In this document: positions 12,077 to 24,900 of the stretch, piece by piece
How positions within the stretch are numbered: position 1 is the stretch's first letter
Layout of the letters: each line of letters opens with the position of its first letter
Assembly (NCBI GenBank): GCA_943737045.1
Contig: CALSFV010000331.1
Coordinates: forward strand, 186,001-250,000
DNA length: 64,000 nucleotides
Direction of reading: 5' to 3'
DNA from: Parapristionchus giblindavisi
Lineage: Eukaryota > Nematoda > Chromadorea > Rhabditida > Diplogasteridae
The notes under the pieces: generated by a model
Told to the model about the DNA's origin: nothing
What the model saw: the letters and a program-made list of their open reading frames with translations, nothing else
The model's database searches: none
Translations under genes and position numbers: made by a program

Positions 12077-12376
12077 ACTCTTTATGCCTTATTGTCCGTC
12101 GATAAAGAAATACATTAATTATAACCCTACTTGCTCAATACTTCAGTATTTCCTTCATGTCTACTAGACGGATATTGTCTAGCATAGTGCATGCGCACGT
12201 TGGCAAAAAAATGTTTAAAAAATATACTGCAACAAAATCTCTAATATATCATGATCAATACTGTTTATCCCATATTTGTTCTACATGAAGTACACTGTAA
12301 ATGGAACAGAAAACCACAAGCGATAGATAGAGGGACAACTTTGAGAAATGGGCGGGGTTTGATCTTTGATCTCTGA
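12077..12376. other. Intergenic, nothing recognised
   Basis: Between the convergent ends of the small membrane gene (plus) and ARF (minus). It contains AT-rich sequence and probably both 3' untranslated regions; no repeat or exon recognised. Confidence 0.4.
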
Positions 12377-14193
<1,817 letters not shown>

Positions 14194-14389
14194 CTCTGCG
14201 GAATAGAATGAGAAGAATGAAATGAACACGCTTGACGAATATTAGATTATGAGACATTTTGCATATTTATCATATTCATAGTAGCGTGTGGCATTCGTCA
14301 TGACGAAAATTCATTAATATTTTTTATTTTACATAATTTTATTTGAGAATAATTGAACATTTTATATTAGTTTATGTGAGAATATTTTT

Positions 14390-14510
14390 GTTATCACTTC
14401 TTTCGTGTAATCCCTCAATACGTGATAACTACAGTTTGGCTCGTAGTGTAGCGGCTTTATCGGCTCGGTACTAGTAGCGGCTTTATCGGCTCGGTACTAA
14501 ACAACTACTA
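14390..14510. repeat. DIRS split repeat A1
   Basis: Matches 15915-16000. It begins with GTTATCAC and carries a short hairpin. The terminal unit GTAGCGGCTTTATCGGCTCG is present twice in tandem here and once in A2. Confidence 0.85.
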
Positions 14511-14718
14511 AAGAACAACGAGAAAGAAAACAAAAACAACGACAGAAGGAAACAAGCAATGGACCGAAGGACACTCACAGGGAGAAGGATGAAGTGAAGG
14601 AAATGGAACAATTGGAAAAAACGAAGTAATGAAGTAATGAAGAAGAAGAACCACAGAAAAGAAATCAACAATTCTAGTAAACAATGTAACAATGGGAATA
14701 ATGGGAAAAAGGGTGAAA

Positions 14719-15687
14719 TCATGAGAACTGGAGGGCACCGCCCTGGGAATCTACCGTATCCTCTATGTAGGGCGCGAGGCCGCCCAAAGATCTCCACCGA
14801 CCTCTTCTCTGTACAGCCTCGAGAGGAGCTCCTTGTCTGATGGATTCCATAGCTCCTCCGGCTCTCAGTTGGTGGGGAGTGATCCGTGGCACTCCGGCTC
14901 GAGTGCAGAGAAGGGTGAGATCGTGTCTAAAAGAATCTTGGGACAGGGGCTTGTGGGGGTGGGAAAACGAGGGAAACACGAAGGGAGAGTGAGGGACTAC
15001 GTTCTTGTATGAGCGAAATAGGGAAAGCACAGGGGATTGGTTATCTATGGAGATAAAGGTACTTCTACCTTCACAGAATTGGTCATTTTTAGCCTTTTGT
15101 ACAGAAACTTTGAGGAGGGAAGGGGACCACTGTAGGTCATCCCATTTGAGGGCTAGCAGCTCTCCAACCCTAAGAAGGGCGGCGAAAGAGATAGCGGCAC
15201 CGAGAGCAGTACGGGTGGCAATAACATCATTACAATGAGTGAGAGAATATTGAACAAGTGAATCGATATATGACCGTGGAACACTACCATGATGGGATAC
15301 AGTAAACTTTCTACGGGTAGAATCGTGTAAATTGGACAAGAAATGAGCAAAGGTTGAGGGAAGGGGATCCGAGAAATGGGCGAAGGCTGAAGATACAATT
15401 CTAAGAGTCGATAGAGATCGTCCCTCTTCTATCTTCCTCAGTGAGTAGATCAGGAGAGTCGACGGGCAGGCAGGATCGAGGCCTCTCGAGGTCGCATACG
15501 CTCTGATTACTATAAGATTAATAATAGTTATTCTTTGAGTTTCAGATGTGATTTACCTCAAGTTCGACATGGCTCCCTTGTAAGCTCGCATAGTCGATGG
15601 TGCCTTGGTCCCTTCGATGGCCTCGATCAGAACCGGAAGAAGAGTGGGATCGGCCTGGGATACGGTAGTAGCGAGGTCTTGGACCAT
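14719..15687 (-). CDS. Tyrosine recombinase of the DIRS element
   Basis: Two exons, 15687-15557 and 15502-14719, join in phase 2 across a 54-nt intron (gtaaat...cag), giving 304 residues. Exon 1 and the start of exon 2 form an N-terminal core-binding part (PSTMRAYKGAMSNLRAYATS). The catalytic domain shows RVGELLALKW (Arg I), HQLRAGGA (His-x-x-Arg) and GRW followed by the YIEDTVD tyrosine. It is expected to integrate circular DNA copies of the element. Without splicing the N-terminal segment would be lost. The start is the first in-frame Met before exon 1; a more upstream start is possible. Confidence 0.85.
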
Positions 15688-15779
15688 CGACCCTTTGTGT
15701 CCTGGAATAACACTTCGTCTCGTTCTATTATATCATGAGCACCTGGGCCGAGAGGGAAATAGGGAGGGTGGGTGGGCCA

Positions 15780-16000
15780 TTCGCCGAAAAGCCTAGAATG
15801 AGTAAACAAACGAGAGAGAGACGCGGCAGAGGGAAATGATGTGCAGGTATGTCAGGTCTCGTTTGGAAGCGCGCATTCGAATCGTTTAGCCGCTACCGTA
15901 TTCGCCAAACTAAAGTTATCACTTCTTTCGTGTAATCCCTCAATACGTGATAACTACAGTTTGGCTCGTAGTGTAGCGGCTTTATCGGCTCGGTACTAGA
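15780..16000. repeat. DIRS internal repeats B1 and A2
   Basis: B1 (15780-15917) matches the terminal B2 and A2 (15915-16000) matches A1; they overlap by GTT. In DIRS elements this junction serves as the template that restores a complete circular copy. Confidence 0.85.
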
Positions 16001-16001
16001 A

Positions 16002-17895
16002 TTAGATAGAGTTGAAGTCGAGTAGGAGTAGAGTAAAAGGAGAGTCCATAAATGTTCGGCTGAACGGACCCTTTCCCGAGGTTCCCGGAACGAGGATGTG
16101 GTTTCCCTCCGGGAACATGAGGAAGTCCTTGACGAAAGGTGGGGTATGGTTTGGGGGGAAGAGGGACGTGAATACGGGGTGGGAAATCCAATAGGGAAGA
16201 CCCAGCACTCCTTTCGCCCTGGCTCCTCTCATCCAGGCAAAGGTCTGGCACAGTAAAGAAGTGGGAGGAACGCACCAGAGAAAAGATCCAGAGGACCAAA
16301 CTCTTGGGTCGCCGAAAGCATCGATGAAGGAGGCACCTCTCGTCGGGAGCCTGGAAACGAATCGATCACATTTTGCGTTTGTCTCATCTGCGAACATGTC
16401 TATCTCGGGCATTCCCCATCTGTTCACTGCCCGATGGAAAACCCAGGCTTGGAGGGCCCAGTCATCGTTATCGATGTCGCGACTAGCTAGATCTGCCTCA
16501 GCGTTCATTTCTCTTGGAATCCAGTGAAACTTAAATATGGCATTCATTCTCACTCTCGCCTCTTCCACTCTCTTGGCTATTACATGCAGTTCTGGTTTCA
16601 TGGAACCCTTTCTTAGTATGGACATGGCGCTCTGGTTATCTCCTAAGAACAAAACGTTTAAACCCTGCCATTCATTGCCGAAAGTATAAACTGCAAAATC
16701 GATTGCCCTCAACTCCCTTAGTGTACTGGACTCCATTCTCTCAGATGGAACTAGATTGCGTGACGTGGTCACCACTTGGTTGTCTTCCCTTCTAATGACT
16801 ACTCCCAGCCCCGCGGCGGATGCATCAGTCTCGACTGTTACGTCACACCTCCAAGGTGGAGCAACGAAACTTTTTACTGATCTATCTTTTAGCTCTCGAA
16901 GCCATTGATCAACCTCACCTTTCTCGGAAGTAGACAACGGTAGTGTAGTAGATGGTGGAATGAGGGCCTTCTGGCTGTGGGCGATTGTGGAGAGGAGGGA
17001 GCGCGAGAGCAACGACGCCGAATCGCCTAGAATGATTGAGGCTGACATAAGGGAACCAACTGCACAACTCCGGTCTCGAACCGATGGGGCATCCACCTCT
17101 CGAAGGTGCCTAAGCCTCTCGAAGGCTTTCAGTAATCTCTCTTGTGACACTTTCACCATTCCTTCTCTCAAGTCAATCTCATAACCTAGCCAAGACCCTT
17201 GTTGTGATGGGGACCATCGGCACTTTTCGTCTGCTGTGGCGACTCCAGCTCTCTCCAGATCTTCTCTCACCACTCTCACAGCCTCTACCAACTCTTCCTC
17301 TGTCTGGGCGAGGATCAGTCCGTCATCCAAGTAGAGGGTAACATGGATGCCTTTCTCTCTCCACGCTTTCACTAGTGTACGAAAAACTTTGGTGAAGACC
17401 CAAGGGGCCGGAGACAACCCGAAAGGCATGGCGGCGAACTGATAGGTGGCACCCTCCCAGGCGAACGCCAAGAACGGGCGATCCTCTGGGTGGATGGAGA
17501 TATGATGGTACCCGCTGCGGAAGTCAAAAGTGGCCATGAAACCGTTGTTGGGCAAGGAAAACCAGACTGAGGAAAGGTCCTCGACACGGAACTTGGTCTT
17601 GCACAGGAAAAGATTCAGAGCACTGAGGTCGTGTATCAAACGCAATTTCTTACCTGTTACAACAGAAAGAGGGGAGACGATACGGGGCGAGGTTGCCAGT
17701 TCGATTGCTCTCGCACTGAGTAGTCTACGAATCTCCTCCGTCACGAACTGAGACTCTCTCTTTGCTGATAGCCGATTATCTGAGAAGGGAATTACAATAG
17801 AATTACGTTCGCAATTAAAATTCAGCCTGTAACCGGATTCTACTACTCCTAACGCGAAAGGAGTAGCACCTATGGATTTCCAAAACTCCAAGTTA
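16002..17895 (-). CDS. Reverse transcriptase / RNase H of the DIRS element (pol)
   Basis: The open frame runs to 18176 on the other side of the gag overlap, but the Pol-like part starts about 17895 (SNLEFWKSIGATPFALG). RT motifs: FDFRSGYHHI, MPFGLSPAPWVFTK and the active site YLDDGL. RNase H motifs: ETDASAAGLG, LRELRAIDFA, GDNQSAM and ADLASRD. A C-terminal part (EIDMFADETNAKCDRF...WCVPPTSLLC) fits the extension typical of DIRS-like Pol. Expression is probably as Gag-Pol, by splicing out 17896-17932 or by frameshift in the overlap. Stop at 16002. Confidence 0.88.
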
Positions 17896-17928
17896 CTATG
17901 AATTGTGAAGAAGGAAGCGAGAACTGTA

Positions 17929-18570
17929 TTACCTGCGGTTGTACGGACAGCGATCTTTGAAGTGACCGAACTGTCCACAGGTGTGGCACGAGTTGTGAGA
18001 GGAGGACGAGTTACCGTTCTGATAGCCTCTAGAAGAAGGGAACTCGTAGTGGGGCGAGAGTAGGGACGGGGGGCGGTTGTAGGATAGGGCGCCCGCGGTG
18101 GGACCGTAAGCGGACGCCCTATAGCGAAAGGGCTGGGGGCCGGGGGTAGGGGACGGGGCTCTCCTCTTCCTCTCATTACCCGACTTGGACATAGACTGGA
18201 GCAGCATAAGCTGCATCATGGACGAGGTACCAGTAGTGGATCCGTTGGAGACTGCTTCTAAAGCTTTCGCTTTGTCAGCCAAGTCGAGGACTGAGGGGTC
18301 CTTATCGGCCATTACCAACAGGTTGTTTCTCTCCTTGATGGCTTCCAAGACGTTGTCGAGTACAGCAGGGTCCCTCTTCGCGAGTTCGAGCTGATTCAGC
18401 AGGCCACAGTTGAATTCGAGCTGACGCTGGAATCCCGGTCTGGAAACGGAAGGTACCGGATGGGAGGTAGGAGGGGTCATCCTCTCGAGGACTTGCTGAA
18501 GAAGGAGATCAACGTTGGGCCCGTCTCCTCTCAATCCATTCGCCTCGTCACCATCCGCTCTCTCCGCCAT
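17929..18570 (-). CDS. Gag-like nucleocapsid protein of the DIRS element
   Basis: The open frame extends to a Met at 18627. The Met of MAERADGDEANG (18570) follows a possible 3' splice site-free leader and is a better start by composition, but either is possible. It is rich in Gln/Leu and Arg/Pro. A CCHC zinc knuckle, CHTCGQFGHFKDRC, is at the C-terminus, followed within six residues by the stop. The last codons overlap a GT that could act as donor to the pol frame. It presumably packages element RNA. Confidence 0.8.
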   Translation of the reverse strand: MAERADGDEANGLRGDGPNVDLLLQQVLERMTPPTSHPVPSVSRPGFQRQLEFNCGLLNQLELAKRDPAVLDNVLEAIKERNNLLVMADKDPSVLDLADKAKALEAVSNGSTTGTSSMMQLMLLQSMSKSGNERKRRAPSPTPGPQPFRYRASAYGPTAGALSYNRPPSLLSPHYEFPSSRGYQNGNSSSSHNSCHTCGQFGHFKDRCPYNRR

Positions 18571-18678
18571 TCCCTGGAAAAAGAGTAATTGACTGTTCAC
18601 GGGTAGATGGCGGCGGAAAAACAGCAAATAGTAATTATGTAATTATAAAAGAAAATTAAGAAACAAAAAGGGTATAAT

Positions 18679-18817
18679 TTCGCCGAAAAGCCTAGAATGA
18701 GTAAACAAACGAGAGAGAGACGCGGCAGAGGGAAATGATGTGCAGGTATGTCAGGTCTCGTTTGGAAGCGCGCATTCGAATCGTTTAGCCGCTACCGTAT
18801 TCGCCAAACTAAAGTTA
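18679..18817. repeat. DIRS split repeat B2 (terminal)
   Basis: Copy of 15780-15917, ending CGCCAAACTAAAGTT. It ends about 160 bp before the start codon of the large plus-strand gene. Confidence 0.85.
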
Positions 18818-18974
18818 ATAAACTTGTTTCTAATTGAACTCTTCTCACGTGAATAAAAAGGTAGAATTTTGCAAACCAAATACAATGAGCATGATTCACA
18901 CGTGCAAATTTAACTCCCAAAAATTCAAATTTATATTCATTCTATTCAACTTTCATAATAGAGCACAGTCGATT

Positions 18975-21900
18975 ATGGAATCTACATTCCCCCTAGTTCT
19001 TCTGTTCATTTTGGTCCATGAAAGGTAATGTTTGAAAGCATGTCAGCGCTCGTAATAAAAATAAATCTAATTTAATTCACCGGTTAAAACGAGAAAAAAA
19101 CTCTCAATTGTCAATATTACAATTTCAGTTCTCAACTCAAATGTTTCTCGCTAAATTCGACCCTCAACTTCACATCGGATAATTTGACAATAGCGGATAT
19201 TTTGAGTATACTGGAGGAGGGTCGGTCAGAGAATTGTTCTGAACAAGAACCAACATGCTTTCTCTCGTATCAAGATGGATACTTGCGAGCCGGGTGTCAG
19301 GTTGGAATGAATTTGCCTGTCTACAATACGCTTGAGCAATGAATGATTTGGAGAAAAACAACTTATAGAATTCATCGGGCGCTGACAATGACTTGAGTTG
19401 TGGAGATCAGCAGAGATGCGCATGCAATACCTCGTCAGTTTATGTTTCATGATCGGAGGCCGCATCCATGAATGTTTCGCAAACAGTTTGCCAGTAAACG
19501 TCACGTCACAAGCGTAACACAGTATTCTGGTTCAAGCCATTTTGTTTCCATAGCGAGACAAGCGAAAGACGATTGTATTTGAGAGAGTTTATATGTTGAG
19601 CGGTCGTTTTGGCTTTCACAGTCTATAGAACATTGTGGTAAGGGCCTCCCGTCTCTGTCTATGGTATTGACGTCACGTTTGCCGACAAACGGTTCAACGT
19701 TCATGGATCCCTATGGAGTAGGGAATTCTCCCTTGACCACGGCATTTATACTGTGCCTTTACCAGAGATTGTAATGATTTAGTGTTCATTTAGCTACTGC
19801 AATGATATTTGCCGAGTGAATAATGAAATGCGCAAAGCGAACAATACATCGTTCACACCTGCAATCATACAAGATTACTGCCGGGATAAGAACGATACAA
19901 TATTTGATGATAATAATATGTAATATTTTGTTTATATTTAACTTACTCTTGTTATTCTTACTCTATCATATTATATATAACGGGAAAAAAGGATAACAAG
20001 AAGGGTCGATACATAACATTTTAATCAATGAATCATTATCCTGTCTTGAACATCTTTCCAGTTCTCCACTCAAATGTCTGAAAGTGAACGTGTCCATCGG
20101 CTTTATACGACCAACCAATACGAGTTGCGACACGCATTCGCTCAAACTATTAGACTCTTTATTCGCCAATGCCACAATACAGAGTTGTCAACAGTCCAAT
20201 TCTATTTGCTTCTATAATTTAACTGAAGGCAAAGGCTTCACTGCGGGGTGTATTGAAGTAATGTTGCGTTTGTTTTAATAAAATAAAATAAACAATAACA
20301 AGTATCAGGAATCATCCGTACATGATCGGGATGATGATGTGTTCGATTCATTCTACTGCAAGACAGAGTAAGCCATTTTTACTTCCCAGTTGAATATAAC
20401 ACAGTAAAGGAATTTTGGCTCAAGAAATTTACAATCGCTGAAATAAAAATATTACATTTTTACATTTTTTTTCTGTTATTTTTTACATATATTTTCGTTT
20501 GCGTCGTATTCAGTGCATGCAACAATCCGTTGGTGCAGTTCTGCTACTCTTACAACAATATTCTGGAACGTAATGAGACGACTGAAGCTATGGAAGTGTG
20601 GAAACCTATTTGCGGTAATGACAGGTGAGAGATGAGATGGGATGATGGACTCCTATGTATAACTTATCGCGGATCTAGAACACCGGGCCAGTCCAAAAGT
20701 ATGATAAAAATAAAATAAACACGAAGAATAGCCATTTATTCTAGACTATTCTACACTTTTATGTAATACTATTGGACTGGTCCGGTGTTCTAGAGTATTG
20801 CCCACTTACCAATCACACTAGCTTGTTGTGAGGGATTTACATGAACATTCGCGGGTCTCTACCTTTGAACTACTCTTAGCATTTCATTATAGTGATGCCA
20901 CAATTGTTAGATAAACCTCATTCTGAACGTGCAGTAAGTATACAAAAATGACTAGTATTAATAAGTTTTCTTGGCGCTCTCGCTCATGTGGAGGGCAGGA
21001 GGCACGTAGAGAGTATCTGTGTAAAACGTATGAGGTCATACTTATTTTATAGGTACCAGGCCCTCTCCAAGTGCACATATCAAATCACATTTCTTTCAGT
21101 TATCCTCTCAGCTGTTTGACTATCAACGAAACTGTCGAACGTTTACCGCCCAAGTTTGCATTATTCTACGTATCGAAAGCATTTGAACATCATCGATCTC
21201 AAGTTTGCACGCAACCTCGACCATCGTGCTTTATTCATTATGAGAAAAGTAACCCAGCCAAGATTCGGGCGGGCTGTCAGGTATGTTTCACTGCTTTTTA
21301 TTGATAAATTTTTTTTTCAAAGAAAATTGCTGACTAGACCATTTATCCCAATTTTCTCATTCTTATGATAAAATGTGCATAATTTTAGGCATCTGATTGG
21401 CGAATGCTCACTAATAATAAGAGTTGTGTAGATCTGAACAATTGCACTTGTTTTACCCCGTAAGTAGTTCTTCAGATTGATCACATCGCTGAGTGATTTT
21501 GACATATTAGACAACAACACGAACACTGTACCATTACCTAACATGGGGGATATATTGTGACGATTAATGAACTGTTTCCAGCGATTGTAACGACTTGGAA
21601 GATTTCCTTTGTCGAGAAAATGGAGTATTACAAGGAACCCAAGACTCGATCTTCACAGAATCTGCCGTCAAAGACCACTGTCTGCTGAAAAAGCGTTATA
21701 ACCCAAAAAAGTAGGAACTATTGTGACCAATCTTTGAAGTCAAGTACAGTACACTTTCAAAGTCTGGACACATTCCATGAGATTCTCATGTCTCTCAATA
21801 AGCCGAGCGAATTTTACTGTCTGCTCTGGCAACCCTCTCTCGTAGACAAAGAAAGCGCGAGAGCATTGCCAGATCTGAGTTTCAATTTAGCTCGGTTTGC

Positions 21901-24900
21901 CTGTAAAGTGATTAATTCCAGAAACATCTACAGTAACCCGATGAAATGTTGGAGAATGAGCAAGACTTACAACTTCACTGGAAATGCCTCGTCGATCGAT
22001 AAGACGAAAAATCGATTGGATGAGTTGAAGAAGATCAACGATCATTTCGATTCATCGGTGTCCACTGTACACTGCCCCAGTGGTCGGTGCTATTTGCGAG
22101 TCAACTACAGCATGAGTAAAGTGGATGCAGGGTGCGAGGTACGGTAGATCACATCACTATTATTGACAATTAATCGTTTCATGCAATTTAACGGCAAAAA
22201 AAATCATTGGTAGAGTAGTGATAAAAACTATATTGAAGGCTTATGTTTAAAACAAATACCAACATTGAATTATGCTTCATGCAAGACATCTCGTATCGAC
22301 AAGATTCATTTCAGAACTTTAATTTACTCATTTTCAGAACTCAAATGATACTACAATCCTTCCAATGAAATGCCACGGGTCACACGAATGCATATGCGAC
22401 ACCTCGTAAGTGTTATTAGTTTTTTGTTGTCTTCATTCATTATTATCATTATCCCTGGCCTGGCAGTGATCTACCGCAGGACTTCCTGTACCTTGAAAAA
22501 CGGGAAGCTATCTTTTTTCATCATTCACAAATAATTCATAATACTCTGTCAAGGTTCGGCCATAATGGAGCTTCCGTGAACAAGATTCCTTAATTTGTAG
22601 TTGATGAGATATTATACATTTTCAGACACTGTAACGACTTCGCAAGCATCGCCTGTAGGGAGGATTTGTTCTATCTCGAAAGAAGTCTCGATAATGAGAG
22701 TGAACATGAACTACAAGCATTACGACAATTGTGCACGAAGCGACGAGAACTGTACGTGAAGAATAATTGTTAAAGACATACCCGCGTTAATTTGAAGCTT
22801 TCCACTCCGACCACAGTCTCTCGCTTTTTTGCCTACGAGAGAGCACTGACAATGTGGAAAGTTCAATTACTCCCTTGAACACATTTGTTTTTCTTTAGAA
22901 ATTGCATCAGTAAAAAAGGAATACACGGACCTGACAAATCCTTACAATCTCAAAAATACATTTGAACATATTTTCACTATATGTATTTCAGCGAAGAATC
23001 AAAACCACCCATGCGTTGTCTCTCCATAGACAAGAGATACGACTTTCTCTGGTCGCAGAATCCGAGTCTCGCTCTGGCAAAGAGCGAGAGCGTCAATAAC
23101 CAGTTACGCGTCGTCATGGATATTTTCCGTTCCGCGGAGTCCGTACGATGCCGCCACGGTGGAGTGTGTTACCTGAAAGTAGAGATGCATCGTGTTCGAG
23201 CGGGTTGCGTCGAGGTTTGTAATCCTACATGATCTCCGGTTATCCCATGGGATAAACCCACCCGCAAAAATATGCCTTTCATGGGTACCCGCAAAATTGG
23301 ACCATAAATTGACGATTTTCTTGAAATTTTCACGATTTTGGGGTACCCACGTGCGTTTTTTATCTCAAAATTGCGTTACCCAAAAACGTTTTTGGCCGAA
23401 AATTTAGGTACCCACACGCATTTGAAGGGTCTGGGATATTGATAGTCACAGTTTGTAATGTTACTACCCATTTGATACTCTTCGCTAATTCTATCATGTA
23501 AATTTTATTTGCCGGAACTATTTTATTCTTACATTTACTTTTTTACATATGACCGTTCTCTATAATATTTTTTCTATTTTCAAGGATACGAAAATCGCAG
23601 TGTGCGCCAATCTTGGATCCTGTAGATGTAATACTGTGTGAGTGAAACGATTTTGTTAAAATGTAGCCTCATTTCAATTGGAAAATGTCTTTTGCGGCCA
23701 TTCTTTACAAATTTGTCTTTAAATGTGTTTAGAGCAGTGAATTTGAAGCGAAACCTGAGCTCAGCTTTACAGTAACTGCAATAATGCTTCGAGACTTCTG
23801 TGCGAGACCAATTTGTTGGATGGATATATGGGAAAGGTCACAGCGAGCAAGGATAAGATATGTGCTCCAGAAAAACAGTGCCTCGTCAATACCAATCCCC
23901 AAGTGTACGTCAATATTAATATAATTATAAATTATATTTTGCATCATATTATTTAGTTTGTGTGAAACAGTCCTGAAAAGTCCTGTTTCATGGAAAGCTT
24001 GAAAACGACTTAGTGGGGCAGAATTTTTCTCATTGTTTAATAATCATTATTTAAGTAAATCAATTCGATGCTTGAACTTGTCCGAGATCATCGTCTACGA
24101 GAATTCATCGGATTCCGATGAAACCATCAGGGATATCCAAACGCATCAAAACAAATGGAACGCTGTCACTAAAGTGTTTGAGAATGCGACCATGGTTGAC
24201 TGTGATTCAATGTGCTATGTAGAGTTTGAGAATGATACAGTAAAAGCTGGATGCAAGAAGGTACAGTCCAGGGCTGTGCGGCAAGGCAAATTTTCGGCAA
24301 TTCGGCAAACCGGCAATTGCCGAAAAAATATTTTCGGCAATTTCGGCAATTTTCGGCAATTTCGGCAATTTTTTTCCAATACTTATTTCAGTGTTTTTTT
24401 TTGCTTTGTAAAATTTTTTCGAGTATTAATCTTTATTGTATAATAACGAACAAAAAAAAGAATAACGAACAACAAAAAAATCAATAACGCGATAACAAGA
24501 GTTTAGTCCATAAGAACAAGGTTCTTAGAAAGGAACAACATCATGTGATTGATCTGCAGTAAAGTTGAACCTGAAATAAATGAAGATTGTAAATCAGAAA
24601 AAAATACGAAAATAAAATGAAAATAAACCTGTTTTGGTCTTCTTGCATGTATAATTTCTGCAGATCTTACTGGTGAAATCGCCGTTAATCGAGGGTTCAA
24701 AGTAATTGCTGACCTTACCCATTTCTGAATGCGCGAATGAAAAAAAAAGAAAATCATATAACGCGTAGAATAAACAAACAAAAACTAAAACTAGTTATAA
24801 TTTACAATCAAGCAAACAGAGCAATCGATTTCAAAGGTCGAATACAGTATGATAAATATGGTGTATTTTGAATACACTACAGAGAAAAAAATCAACATGC

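Larger units (their letters stand above)
14390..18817 (-). mobile_element. Full-length DIRS-type tyrosine-recombinase retrotransposon
   Basis: On the plus strand the order is repeat A1 (14390-14510) - recombinase gene - repeat B1 (15780-15917) joined to A2 (15915-16000) - reverse transcriptase - gag - repeat B2 (18679-18817). All genes read on minus. A1/A2 and B1/B2 look identical by eye. This split-direct-repeat layout with a tyrosine recombinase and no integrase defines DIRS-type elements, such as the nematode PAT group; I do not assign the subgroup. Repeat A contains a hairpin (GTTATCAC...GTGATAAC). A1 differs from A2 by a tandem copy of about 27 bases (TAGCGGCTTTATCGGCTCGG...). It encodes Gag, RT-RNase H and recombinase without obvious stops, so it is probably young. 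It lies between two divergent genes. Confidence 0.9.

Noticed and set aside
14483..14840. Open frames near the 3' end of the DIRS recombinase
   Set aside because: They overlap the recombinase C-terminus and non-coding end on other frames; no motifs.
15005..15238. Plus-strand open frames across the DIRS element
   Set aside because: Antisense shadows of the recombinase and RT frames.
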